Origin: Anaerolineales bacterium
Lineage (GTDB): Bacteria > Chloroflexota > Anaerolineae > Anaerolineales > UBA11579
NCBI GenBank assembly: GCA_024710875.1
Contig: JANJTX010000112.1
Location: 1-35,411, forward strand
DNA: 35,411 nt
Reading direction: 5' to 3'
Shown here: positions 9,272 to 17,512 of the stretch, in pieces
Position numbering within the stretch: the stretch's first letter is position 1
How the letters are laid out: every line of letters begins with the position of its first letter
Program-made: the position numbers and the translations under genes
The notes under the pieces: model-generated
Database searches by the model: none
Told to the model about the DNA's origin: nothing
Seen by the model: the letters and a program-made list of their open reading frames with translations, nothing else

Positions 9272-9841
9272 TTGGCAGATACCCCGCTTACCATCCTTGG
9301 GCCGGCTGGCGAAACCCTGCCGGTAACCCTCCAGGTCGATAAGCGCCTGCGCAAAACCGCCCGCTGGCAACCCGCCGCTGGCGGCGTATTGTTGCGCCTG
9401 CCGCCCCGCTTTCCGCGCCGCGACCTGCCCCGTCTGCTCCAGCAAATCGAACAGCAGGTCCAGCGCGCCAGCCGCAAACGCGCCGGCCGCACGGATGCCG
9501 ACCTCAAACACCGCGCCGACCAACTCCTCAAAACCGCATTTCAGCAGGACATCCCCTATACCGCCATTCGCTGGGTCGGAAACATGCAGAACCGCCTCGG
9601 CTCCTGCACAAACGGCGGCCCGACCGATGGGCACATCCGCATCAGCGAGCGGCTCAAAACCTGGCCGGAGTGGGTCACCGACTACGTCATTGTCCATGAA
9701 CTCGCCCACCGGCTGCATCCAGACCACAGCCCGGCATTCTGGACTGCCGTTCATGCCGCTTACCCTCGCACGGCTGAAGCCCGTGCCTGGATTAAAGGCT
9801 ATTTCTTTGCCAAAGGGGCCCCCTACGAAAACGAGGACTGA
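9272..9841 (+). CDS. YgjP-like M48-type zinc metallopeptidase
   Basis: WVTDYVIVHELAHRLHPDHSPAFWTAV, HExxH motif with downstream H. Confidence 0.85.
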   Translation: MADTPLTILGPAGETLPVTLQVDKRLRKTARWQPAAGGVLLRLPPRFPRRDLPRLLQQIEQQVQRASRKRAGRTDADLKHRADQLLKTAFQQDIPYTAIRWVGNMQNRLGSCTNGGPTDGHIRISERLKTWPEWVTDYVIVHELAHRLHPDHSPAFWTAVHAAYPRTAEARAWIKGYFFAKGAPYENED

Positions 9842-9844
9842 CCC

Positions 9845-10162
9845 ATGAACCTGCCAGACTACCAAACGAAAGTCGCTTACTTCGTCAGCACCTACAACCT
9901 GAATGCCCCACCGGCCGCCCGCCTGCTGGACCTGCTCTCTGAACTCGGCGAGGTCGCCAAGGAAACCCTCAAAGCCAGCGACTACGGCAAAGCCCGCTTT
10001 GAACCCACCCCGGAATGGGTAGATGAACTCGGCGATGCCTTCTTTTCCATGATTGACCTCGCCAACCAGACCAACGTCAATCTGGAAGCCTGCCTCGAAG
10101 CCACCCTTACCAAGTACGCCGCCCGCATGGAAGCCCGGGGCGATGCCGGCTCCGGCCGGTAA
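9845..10162 (+). CDS. MazG-like nucleotide pyrophosphohydrolase
   Basis: DLLSELGEVAKETLKAS and EWVDELGDAFFSMIDLANQTNVNLE (EExxE / ExxD-type MazG helices). Confidence 0.8.
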   Translation: MNLPDYQTKVAYFVSTYNLNAPPAARLLDLLSELGEVAKETLKASDYGKARFEPTPEWVDELGDAFFSMIDLANQTNVNLEACLEATLTKYAARMEARGDAGSGR

Positions 10163-10192
10163 GAAGAGCCGGTCTCAACGCATCCAGCCTGC

Positions 10193-10795
10193 ATGGAAGT
10201 TCTACGCGGCCCCCTGCTCATCCTGCTGGCCTTCGGCCTGTACGCCGTCGTCCATTCCCTGCTCGCCTCGTTCACTGCCAAGGACTTCGCCGAAACCTTC
10301 TTTGGCAGGTCCGGCCGCCGCTACTACCGCCTCTTTTTCAACATCTTCGGCACGCTCACTCTGTTGCCAGTCCTCGCCCTGCCGGTGCTGCTGCCAGACA
10401 CTCCGCTGTACACTATCCCCGCCCCGTGGCTGCTTCTCACTCTTATTATTCAGGCGCTGGCAGTCCTGCTGCTGCTCTACAGCGTCATCCAGACTGGCGC
10501 GCTGGACTTTCTGGGCTTTTCACAGGCGCTCGCCCTGCCCACCCAGGACACGCTCAACACAGGTGGCCTGTACCGCCATGTTCGCCATCCGCTCTACACC
10601 TTCAGCATGCTCTTCCTGTGGCTTACGCCGGTGATGACCGCCAACCTCGCCGCCCTCTATCTGGCCATCAGCCTGTATTTCTATCTTGGCGCCCTGTTTG
10701 AAGAACGCAAACTCATCCGCATCTTCGGCAAGGACTATCTCGACTACCGCGCCCGCACCCCAATGCTCCTGCCGCGCCTCTGGCCGCGCCGCTAA
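10193..10795 (+). CDS. Isoprenylcysteine carboxyl methyltransferase (ICMT)/NnrU-like membrane protein
   Basis: GLYRHVRHPLYTFSMLFLW and LIRIFGKDYLDYRARTPMLLP motifs. Confidence 0.8.
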   Translation: MEVLRGPLLILLAFGLYAVVHSLLASFTAKDFAETFFGRSGRRYYRLFFNIFGTLTLLPVLALPVLLPDTPLYTIPAPWLLLTLIIQALAVLLLLYSVIQTGALDFLGFSQALALPTQDTLNTGGLYRHVRHPLYTFSMLFLWLTPVMTANLAALYLAISLYFYLGALFEERKLIRIFGKDYLDYRARTPMLLPRLWPRR

Positions 10796-10860
10796 CACCC
10801 CTTTTCATTACATGACAACTTCATAGCAGGGCTTGCGCCCGGCAGGAACTGTGCTAAAAT

Positions 10861-10878
10861 TTAGTACAAGTGTTCTAA
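10861..10878. promoter_or_regulatory. Imperfect inverted repeat TTAGTAC-AAGT-GTTCTAA (SOS-box-like) upstream of the FtsK-like gene
   Basis: 7 bp arms with one mismatch, resembles GAAC-N4-GTTC LexA/DinR box. Confidence 0.4.
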
Positions 10879-10886
10879 TTATAACT

Positions 10887-10912
10887 GTGCGAAACTTCGC
10901 AATTTTTCGCAC
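10887..10912 (+). repeat. Leader hairpin GTGCGAA-N12-TTCGCAC
   Basis: perfect 7 bp arms between promoter region and ATG 10938. Confidence 0.45.
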
Positions 10913-10937
10913 CCGCGTTACGACTATTGGAGTTGAC

Positions 10938-11798
10938 ATGTCGGAGTACAGCGCAACTTACCCCACCCAACCCTACCCCGGCCCACGCCGCAATCGGTTG
11001 GAATCGGCACCTTTGTTGTTGGAAAACGCCCTGGCACAATTCATGCCGCTCCCGCCGCTGCAAATGCTGCTCGGCCTGTGTGAGGATGGGCTGCCGCTGC
11101 TCTTTGACCTTTCCGAGCCGGATTCAGGCGCGCTGCTCTTTCTGGCAGATTCCGACCTGGTCAACGCCGTGGCCATTAAAGCCACTCTGGCCGCGGCCTG
11201 CCGCATGAATTACCCGGAAGCCTTGAGCCTTAGCCTGATTTCTCCCCGCCCGCGCTATTACGCCTCGCTGGAGTATGAACCGCACCTCAAACTCAACTTT
11301 CATTCCCAGTCGGCCGAGGCCGGCATCCTTATCGAAGAGTTTTGTAATCTGGCCGAGGAACGGGGCCAGGGCGAGAGCCGCCACCCGGTGCAAATCCTGG
11401 CCCTCGACGGGCTGGATACCATCCTGACCGACATGAGTCCGGACCACCAGGCGCTGTTGGCCTGGCTGGCGGAGAACGGGCCGCTGGTGGGCATCTGGGT
11501 CTTTGCCGGCCTTTGCAGCGCCGGGGCGGGCGCGATTGACCCGGCCTGGCTGGAGCTCTTCCCCACCCGACTGCTCGGCCCACTACAGACCTCCCCGGCC
11601 AGCCTGCCCATCGGGTCGCGTTTGGCCCGCCACCTGGCCAGTCTTGAAGGCGGTTTCGCAGCGGTGGTGCTGGTGGAAACCCAGGCCCTTGGTTTGCGTC
11701 TCGCCCTGGCCGAAACGCAGGATGCCAGCCTGCTCGACTTCCAGCCCCGCCCCTGGACTCCCCTGGACGAAGCGCTCAGTCACTTCCCCGAAGTCTAG
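10938..11798 (+). CDS. Degenerate FtsK/EccC-like ATPase-domain protein lacking Walker A (hypothetical)
   Basis: Layout like FtsK/EccC (LPLLFDLSEPDSGALLFLADSDLVNAVAIKATLAAA...SLSLISPRPR...VQILALDGLDTIL), but no GxxxxGK[ST]; ATG 10938 with SD GGAG. Confidence 0.55.
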   Translation: MSEYSATYPTQPYPGPRRNRLESAPLLLENALAQFMPLPPLQMLLGLCEDGLPLLFDLSEPDSGALLFLADSDLVNAVAIKATLAAACRMNYPEALSLSLISPRPRYYASLEYEPHLKLNFHSQSAEAGILIEEFCNLAEERGQGESRHPVQILALDGLDTILTDMSPDHQALLAWLAENGPLVGIWVFAGLCSAGAGAIDPAWLELFPTRLLGPLQTSPASLPIGSRLARHLASLEGGFAAVVLVETQALGLRLALAETQDASLLDFQPRPWTPLDEALSHFPEV

Positions 11799-11816
11799 CT
11801 CTTACGGAGGTACTCC

Positions 11817-12050
11817 ATGCACACCGGAATGCTGTGGTTTGATAATGACCCCAAGACCGAACTTCCCGCCAAGATTCAACGCGCCGCCGACTATTACCGC
11901 AAGAAGTACGGCAAGACCCCCAACCTGTGCCTCGTGAACCCGCGCATGTTACCTGCCGAGAAAGCCAAGGCCGGCCGGGTGGAATTGCGCCCCAGCCCGG
12001 TTATTCTGCCCAACCATCTCTGGCTGGGCGTGGATAACGGTCAGGACTAA
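11817..12050 (+). CDS. Small conserved-looking hypothetical protein (77 aa)
   Basis: ORF with SD GGAGG (cttacggaggtactccATG), same strand as preceding gene, followed by terminator. Confidence 0.7.
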   Translation: MHTGMLWFDNDPKTELPAKIQRAADYYRKKYGKTPNLCLVNPRMLPAEKAKAGRVELRPSPVILPNHLWLGVDNGQD

Positions 12051-12063
12051 ATTTAGCCAAATT

Positions 12064-12093
12064 AAAACGGCGGCCATTGAGGCCGCCGTTTTT
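12064..12093. terminator. Rho-independent (bidirectional-type) terminator
   Basis: AAAACGGCGGCC-ATTGA-GGCCGCCGTTTTT between convergent genes. Confidence 0.9.
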
Positions 12094-12114
12094 CGTTTCA
12101 CTGAAATTGCCCGA

Positions 12115-13197
12115 CTACTCGCCCGCTGCCAGCATCACCCGCACCAATTCTTCCAGATACAACTCGGCCAGCGCCGGGCTGTAGATGATCAATACATTCT
12201 CATCATTGGTTTCGCTGGCCGCCCGGCTGAAATTGTACGAGCCAGTAATCACCACTTCCCCATCGATGATGATGACCTTGTGGTGCATATCCCCGGCGAT
12301 TCCATCCAGCCGCACATCAATCCCGGCTTCCCGAAATAATTCCAGTTCGCTGCCGGAATTGTCGGATTGGGTGGTTTCCATCACGCCCGCCACTTCTACG
12401 CCGCGCTCATGCGCCAGCACTACCGCCGCCCCAATCGGATTGCTGGTGAATGAAAATGTCAGAAAATACACGCTTTCCTGGGCCTGATTGATGAGTTCTA
12501 CGATACGTGCTTCGGTTTCATCGTCCGGCGAGAAATAATTCTCTATCTGCACTCCGTTCAGGCTCACCGCCGGGTTGGGCGTATCTTCGCGTACCGAGGC
12601 ATCTCCAAACAAATCCAGCACGAACATCTCTTCAAACTCGTGGGTGTAGTTCTCGGCCAGTCGGGTGGATTGGATTTGCAGTAGATTGTTGTTGCCGCGG
12701 TAGGCGCTGCCAATCGTAAAATTCATCGAGCCGGTCCACACCTCATAGCCGTCAATCACCACGAACTTGTGGTGCATGAGCCCTTCGCGCCGGTCTCCCA
12801 GCACCGGAATCCCGGCCTGAATCAATTCCTGAAATTCTGCCCGTTCCAGGTTGTCGCTTTCGGCCACCACCCGCACCTGCACCCCGCGCCGGTGGGCGGC
12901 CAGCAGCGCGTCGCGGATGCTCCACAGGTTGAGGTCATAGATGGCCACATCCACCGTCAGCCGCGCCGCATCAATCGCCGCCGCCAGCCGTTCATCAATC
13001 CCGCCCCGGTTGCTGTTGGTTGGCGTGGTGAAGTACACCTGAATGGAATCCGAGGAACCCGCCGAAGCGGTCGCCACCGGCAGGGTGGTACTGACATCCG
13101 GCAACTCTGGCGCGACGGGCGCGCCACAACCTGCCAGCACGGCCAGCGCCAGCAGCCCTAACAGGATACGCCGGGCCAACCGGCTACTGCAGCGCAT
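12115..13197 (-). CDS. Phospholipase D-like nuclease lipoprotein with two HKD motifs
   Basis: Lipobox LAVLAGC; MHHKFVVIDGYEVWTGSMNFT and MHHKVIIIDGEVVITGSYNFS. Confidence 0.88.
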   Translation of the reverse strand: MRCSSRLARRILLGLLALAVLAGCGAPVAPELPDVSTTLPVATASAGSSDSIQVYFTTPTNSNRGGIDERLAAAIDAARLTVDVAIYDLNLWSIRDALLAAHRRGVQVRVVAESDNLERAEFQELIQAGIPVLGDRREGLMHHKFVVIDGYEVWTGSMNFTIGSAYRGNNNLLQIQSTRLAENYTHEFEEMFVLDLFGDASVREDTPNPAVSLNGVQIENYFSPDDETEARIVELINQAQESVYFLTFSFTSNPIGAAVVLAHERGVEVAGVMETTQSDNSGSELELFREAGIDVRLDGIAGDMHHKVIIIDGEVVITGSYNFSRAASETNDENVLIIYSPALAELYLEELVRVMLAAGE

Positions 13198-14458
13198 CAA
13201 TGATCCGGTAGTACTGCGCCACAAACGGCAGGTAGAGTTTGTCCCAGCGGGTGAAGAAGAACCGCGGATGCGGGATATCCTGAAACGGGCTGCCGCTTTG
13301 CTGGCCGGTAAAAATCCGGCCCATTTCGTAGCCCAGGTATGACGCAATCGAAACGCCGTGTCCGCCATAGCCGTAGGCATACCACATGCCCTTTTCACGC
13401 CCGATGTGCGGCATCAGGTCATAGGTCACACCCAGCTTGCCGGTCCATGAGTGCGTCAGCGGCACGCCCGCCAGTTGCGGGTAGACCTCCAGCAGGCGGC
13501 GTTCCAGCCGCCGGGCGCTCTCTTCCAGCCCGAGGCTGGTGCTCAAATTGTTGCGCCCGCCGAACACCATCCGGCCATCCGGACTAACCCGGAAATAATT
13601 CAGGTACTGCTTGCTGTCATAGAACATACGCCCCTTGGGGCTTAGCTCTTTTTGCAGGGCTTCCGGCAGCGGCTCGGTGGCAATGATGTACGACCCCACC
13701 GGCATGATGCCGCTGCGGGCCTTCGGGGCGATGTCCGGCGTGGTGTAGCCGTTGGTCGCCAGCAGCACTTCCTTGGCGCGCAGTTCGCCGCGCGGCGTGG
13801 TCAGGCGGTAGCCTTCGGCCGTGCGCCGGATGCGGGTGACACCCGCGTTCTCCACCAGCCGCGCCCCGCGCTGGCCCGCCGCCCGCGCCAGCCCAAAGAC
13901 ATAGCGCGCCGGGTCCAGCCCGCCGGAGGTCTCATTCGCCAGCCCGCCGTAATAGGCCGCGCTGCCGATTTCATTTTTCAATTCATCCCGGCCAATCAAC
14001 TCTGGCGAATCGTCGCCCATGTTTTCTTTCAGCCATTTTTGATGACCGCGAAAATGCTCAAAATGGGCCGGCTTGTAAGCCAGAGCCACATGCCCGCGCC
14101 GCGCCCAGCCGCAGTCAATTTTCTCTTCGGCAATCACCCGGTCCACATGGTCAATCGCATCCAGTGACCAGTTCCAGAACCAGCGCGCCTTTTCCATGCC
14201 ATAGCGTCTGGCCATCGCCTTGATCGGCGCTTTCAGGCCCGGCGTCAGCATCCCGCCATTGCGGCTGCTGGCTCCGTACCCGATGAACTCGCGCTCCAGC
14301 ACGGTCACATCGCCGCCCTGCCCGGCTACCACCCGCGCCGCGTGTAGGCCGGTGTAGCCGCTGCCGATGATCGCTAAATCAGTTTGCTCCGGCAACTCTG
14401 CCAGCGGCAGGTCAGCCGGGCGGAGGGTGAGGTCAGTCCACAGCGGGGTGAGTTTCAT
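13184..14458 (-). CDS. FAD-dependent oxidoreductase (DAO family, PuuB-like)
   Basis: DLAIIGSGYTGLHAARVVAGQGGDVTVLE dinucleotide-binding motif; GASSRNGGMLTPG; YGYGGHGVSIASYLG. Confidence 0.88.
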   Translation of the reverse strand: MKLTPLWTDLTLRPADLPLAELPEQTDLAIIGSGYTGLHAARVVAGQGGDVTVLEREFIGYGASSRNGGMLTPGLKAPIKAMARRYGMEKARWFWNWSLDAIDHVDRVIAEEKIDCGWARRGHVALAYKPAHFEHFRGHQKWLKENMGDDSPELIGRDELKNEIGSAAYYGGLANETSGGLDPARYVFGLARAAGQRGARLVENAGVTRIRRTAEGYRLTTPRGELRAKEVLLATNGYTTPDIAPKARSGIMPVGSYIIATEPLPEALQKELSPKGRMFYDSKQYLNYFRVSPDGRMVFGGRNNLSTSLGLEESARRLERRLLEVYPQLAGVPLTHSWTGKLGVTYDLMPHIGREKGMWYAYGYGGHGVSIASYLGYEMGRIFTGQQSGSPFQDIPHPRFFFTRWDKLYLPFVAQYYRIIDALQ

Positions 14459-14496
14459 GGTTGGATTCCAATCGAATAGAAGAACGGTAGGTCAAC

Positions 14497-15030
14497 CTAC
14501 GGCAGCACCCACAACTCCGGCTCACCGAGGTCGAGGATGAATTCCACCTTGCGCAACTGGTCCTTGCGCAACGCCTCAATCCCCACAATCACATACTCGG
14601 CCACCGGCCGGGCATCCTCCGGCCGCAGCGTCACCGGCAGGAAACTTGCCGCCGGCCCGGCTTTCAACCCGATCGGCGTTTGCAGCCAGCCAATCGCCAG
14701 ATCCACCAGTTCATCCACGCCGCAACTCCAGGCCGGGATAATGAACTGGCGCGGGGCATCCCAGAAACGCTCGGCATCGCCATCTTTGCCCAGCAGGTTG
14801 CGCGAAGTGCGGTCCAGCGCCACCTTACCCTGCGCCACCCACACCGGGCGGCCCGTGCCTTTGATGCCGTCTGCAAAATGAAAGGCGAACTTCGTCAGCC
14901 CGTTGGTTTCATCCAGCAGCAGGCCGGTCTGGCAGGTGGCGCACACCCAGGCGACTTCGTCCGGCTGGGCCGGTACGGGCGTATTGCATTGCAAACAGCG
15001 CAACGCCAGCAAAGCGGGTTGTTCACTCAT
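14497..15030 (-). CDS. Zinc-ribbon protein, uncharacterized (third gene of zinc-ribbon operon)
   Basis: N-terminal CLQCNTPV...WVCATCQTG zinc-ribbon Cys pairs; overlaps the upstream gene end. Confidence 0.7.
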   Translation of the reverse strand: MSEQPALLALRCLQCNTPVPAQPDEVAWVCATCQTGLLLDETNGLTKFAFHFADGIKGTGRPVWVAQGKVALDRTSRNLLGKDGDAERFWDAPRQFIIPAWSCGVDELVDLAIGWLQTPIGLKAGPAASFLPVTLRPEDARPVAEYVIVGIEALRKDQLRKVEFILDLGEPELWVLP

Positions 15031-16061
15031 CGGGTTTCCTCCACCGCTCGGCGCACCCCGCCCTCGCGCAGCACCTTGCGGCTGCGTTTCACGTTGCGGT
15101 GCCCGTGAAATTCATAGTGTTCGCCATAACGGAAGGCCCGGTAGCCGCCGGCCATCAGCCCCAGGCCGACCACCACCGCCCCGCCCGCTACAATCAGCAT
15201 CCCGCCCGAATCTTCATCCGAGGAGGTAAACGCGATATAGGTCGCCAGCGAGCCGCCATCCACCGCCAGCAGCGCCCCGGAGGCCATGCCCGCCACCAGC
15301 GCAATCGAACGGAACAGCGTGCTGCCTGGCGCCTTGCCATACAGCACCTTGCCATCCACGCCGTCCACCACCACCTGAAATGAGCGCCCGCGGTACAGGT
15401 AGCGCACCACCCACAGCGGGTAATACACCAGCCCGAAGCGTTCACGCGTCGTGCGAGTAAACACCTGCGACACCCGGTCCAGGTCGGCCAGGCTGCGCAC
15501 CCGCTGGTCAAAGTCCTGCTTGGCCTTCGCCTGGGCCTCACCCGCCACGCCCACCGGCTCAAACACCATCCCGGCGTTGTGCATGCCCTCCCAGTTCACC
15601 GGCGCCAGCGTCCGCCCGGCCAGCGAAATGCGCTCGACCCCGAACTCGCCCACGTCCAGCGCCGCCCCGGTCCAGTCCATCTCCTGGGCGATTTTGATTT
15701 CGCGCGCTTCATAGCGCTTGTTATCGCCCGAACCGACCTGTTCTTCGCCGAAGGCCCAGCCCAGCACCCGCGCCCACGAGGCCCAGAACGGCAGGTAGGC
15801 CAAGAAAGTCTCCTGCACTTCGGCCACTTTGGCGGCGTTGCGCGCCACCTGCATTTTGCCGCTCAAGAAACCGCGCATGGCGGTTTCGGCCGCCGCGCGG
15901 TCGGTCTTCAATTCCACCTGGTAGCGGCGCAGGCCGCGCGCCCCCTGCACCAGACTGCGCAAATCGCAATACGGGCAAATGACAATCGCCTGCCCTTCCG
16001 GGATTTGAATCATCCCGGCGCAGTTCGGGCAGGCCAATCCGTGGGTTGCCTGTTCACTCAT
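15027..16061 (-). CDS. Zinc-ribbon membrane protein, uncharacterized (second gene of operon)
   Basis: MSEQATHGLACPNCAGMIQIPEGQAIVICPYCDLRS zinc ribbon; YYPLWVVRYLYRGRSFQVVVDGVDGKVLYGKAPGS; TM segments. Confidence 0.75.
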   Translation of the reverse strand: MSEQATHGLACPNCAGMIQIPEGQAIVICPYCDLRSLVQGARGLRRYQVELKTDRAAAETAMRGFLSGKMQVARNAAKVAEVQETFLAYLPFWASWARVLGWAFGEEQVGSGDNKRYEAREIKIAQEMDWTGAALDVGEFGVERISLAGRTLAPVNWEGMHNAGMVFEPVGVAGEAQAKAKQDFDQRVRSLADLDRVSQVFTRTTRERFGLVYYPLWVVRYLYRGRSFQVVVDGVDGKVLYGKAPGSTLFRSIALVAGMASGALLAVDGGSLATYIAFTSSDEDSGGMLIVAGGAVVVGLGLMAGGYRAFRYGEHYEFHGHRNVKRSRKVLREGGVRRAVEETR

Positions 16062-16066
16062 CGTCA

Positions 16067-16876
16067 CTATACCTTTTGGGAGACATAAGCCGCCAGCGCC
16101 ATCAAGCCCAGCGCCGCCGGAATACCCAGCACGCTGCACACTGCAAAGCCAATCATCGTGCCGCCATCGTCAAAGAAGCCGCCCAGCACCGGGAAGGTCG
16201 CCAGGCACAGGAAGGTCGCCGCCGCCAGCCCGCCCACCAGTTGGTAGGGCGCCTCGGCCTTTTCGGGGAAGATGTTGGCCAGGGTCTTGCCGCTGGCCGC
16301 GTCCACCACCGCCGTGTACGTCCGGCCATTGAAGTCGTACTTGAAAGTAAACAGCGGCACATGCACCAGGGCACTCTCGACCACATTCTGCTTGACCGCC
16401 GGGCTTTGCTGGGCCGCCCACTCCAATGCCGCATTCAGCGGCACGCTGGGAGCGTGGGACTGGGCATCCAGCCGGTCTTCATACTTGCGCAGGTCGCCGG
16501 GCGGCAGTTGCAGGTGCGAGACTTCGGTCACCGCCGTGGCCGCCGCCGGTTCGAGCAGGATGCGTTCCTTGCCGCCGGCATCCTGCTGGCGGAAGAACCA
16601 CAACGGGAAGTACTCGAAGGCCACTTCAGTAACCTGCGATTTTTTGTCCAGGTCCTTAACCGTCTGGTTACCGGACATCCAGCGCGCCAGCGCCGCCCGC
16701 GCTTTTGATTCATCCAGTGTGGGCGCCACATACCAGTGGAACACCACTTTGCTTTTATCGAGGTAAACGGTGGAGGCGCAGAACGGGCAGGTCAGAAACA
16801 ACTGGCCCTGGTCGGGCTTGAGGTTGCCCCCGCATTGGGTACACTGAAACCGGGTGGTGGGTTGTGCGTCGCTCAT
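16067..16876 (-). CDS. Zinc-ribbon membrane protein, uncharacterized (first gene of operon)
   Basis: FQCTQCGGNLKPDQGQLFLTCPFCASTV zinc ribbon; HVPLFTFKYDFNGRTYTAVVDAASGKTLANIFPEK; C-terminal TM segments; leaderless TATAAT-N6-ATG. Confidence 0.75.
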   Translation of the reverse strand: MSDAQPTTRFQCTQCGGNLKPDQGQLFLTCPFCASTVYLDKSKVVFHWYVAPTLDESKARAALARWMSGNQTVKDLDKKSQVTEVAFEYFPLWFFRQQDAGGKERILLEPAAATAVTEVSHLQLPPGDLRKYEDRLDAQSHAPSVPLNAALEWAAQQSPAVKQNVVESALVHVPLFTFKYDFNGRTYTAVVDAASGKTLANIFPEKAEAPYQLVGGLAAATFLCLATFPVLGGFFDDGGTMIGFAVCSVLGIPAALGLMALAAYVSQKV

Positions 16877-16912
16877 GCCGCTATTATAAACTGCCGCCGC
16901 CCTGCCCTCCGG

Positions 16913-16918
16913 TATAAT
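16913..16918 (+). promoter_or_regulatory. -10 element TATAAT of the apt promoter
   Basis: GGTATAATTCGC 33 nt before ATG 16951, SD AGGAG downstream. Confidence 0.5.
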
Positions 16919-16950
16919 TCGCGCATTGTCCGCAAAGGAGCGCCACCCGC

Positions 16951-17505
16951 ATGACCTCCCAGCCCAAAACCCACGCCATCACCATCGCCGGCCTGCGCCG
17001 CGACCTGCCCCTGTTTGAAGTCGCCCCCGGCGTCACCATCGCCATCCTCAACATCCTCGGCGATACCGAGCTGGTCCAGGCCGCCGCCGCCGAGCTGGCC
17101 GGCCGCCTGCCCGCCGCCGAGTATGACGTCATCGTCACCGCCGAGGCCAAGAGCATCCCGCTGGCGCATGCTCTTTCGGTCGCAGCGGGCAAGCCCTACA
17201 TCGTGCTGCGCAAAACTTACAAGCCCTACATGGGCGCCGCCCTCTCGGCCGAGACCGTCAGCATCACCACCGGCGCGCCCCAAACCCTCTATCTGGATGA
17301 AAAAGACCTCGCCGCCGTACACGGCCGCCGGGTGGCGCTGGTGGATGATGTCGTCAGTACCGGCTCAACTCAGAAGGGCATGCGGGCCGTGATGGACAAA
17401 GCCGCTGCCACCGTAACGCTGGAAGCCGCCATCCTCACCGAAGGCGACCCGGCCCAGTGGCAGCATTGCATCGCCCTCGGCCACCTGCCGGTCTGGACGG
17501 ATTAG
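16951..17505 (+). CDS. apt: Adenine phosphoribosyltransferase-like protein
   Basis: VALVDDVVSTGSTQKGM PRPP-binding loop, VIVTAEAKSIPLAHALS. Confidence 0.75.
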   Translation: MTSQPKTHAITIAGLRRDLPLFEVAPGVTIAILNILGDTELVQAAAAELAGRLPAAEYDVIVTAEAKSIPLAHALSVAAGKPYIVLRKTYKPYMGAALSAETVSITTGAPQTLYLDEKDLAAVHGRRVALVDDVVSTGSTQKGMRAVMDKAAATVTLEAAILTEGDPAQWQHCIALGHLPVWTD

Positions 17506-17512
17506 ACCGCGA

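Noticed and set aside
13198-13398. N-terminal 67 aa extension of the PLD ORF (12115..13398)
   Set aside because: Overlaps the FAD oxidoreductase gene; a lipoprotein signal begins at ATG 13197, so the shorter start is preferred.
16913-16924. Leaderless start for apt
   Set aside because: TATAAT-TCGCGC is followed by ATTG, not a start codon; the ATG at 16951 has an SD, so this gene appears leadered.
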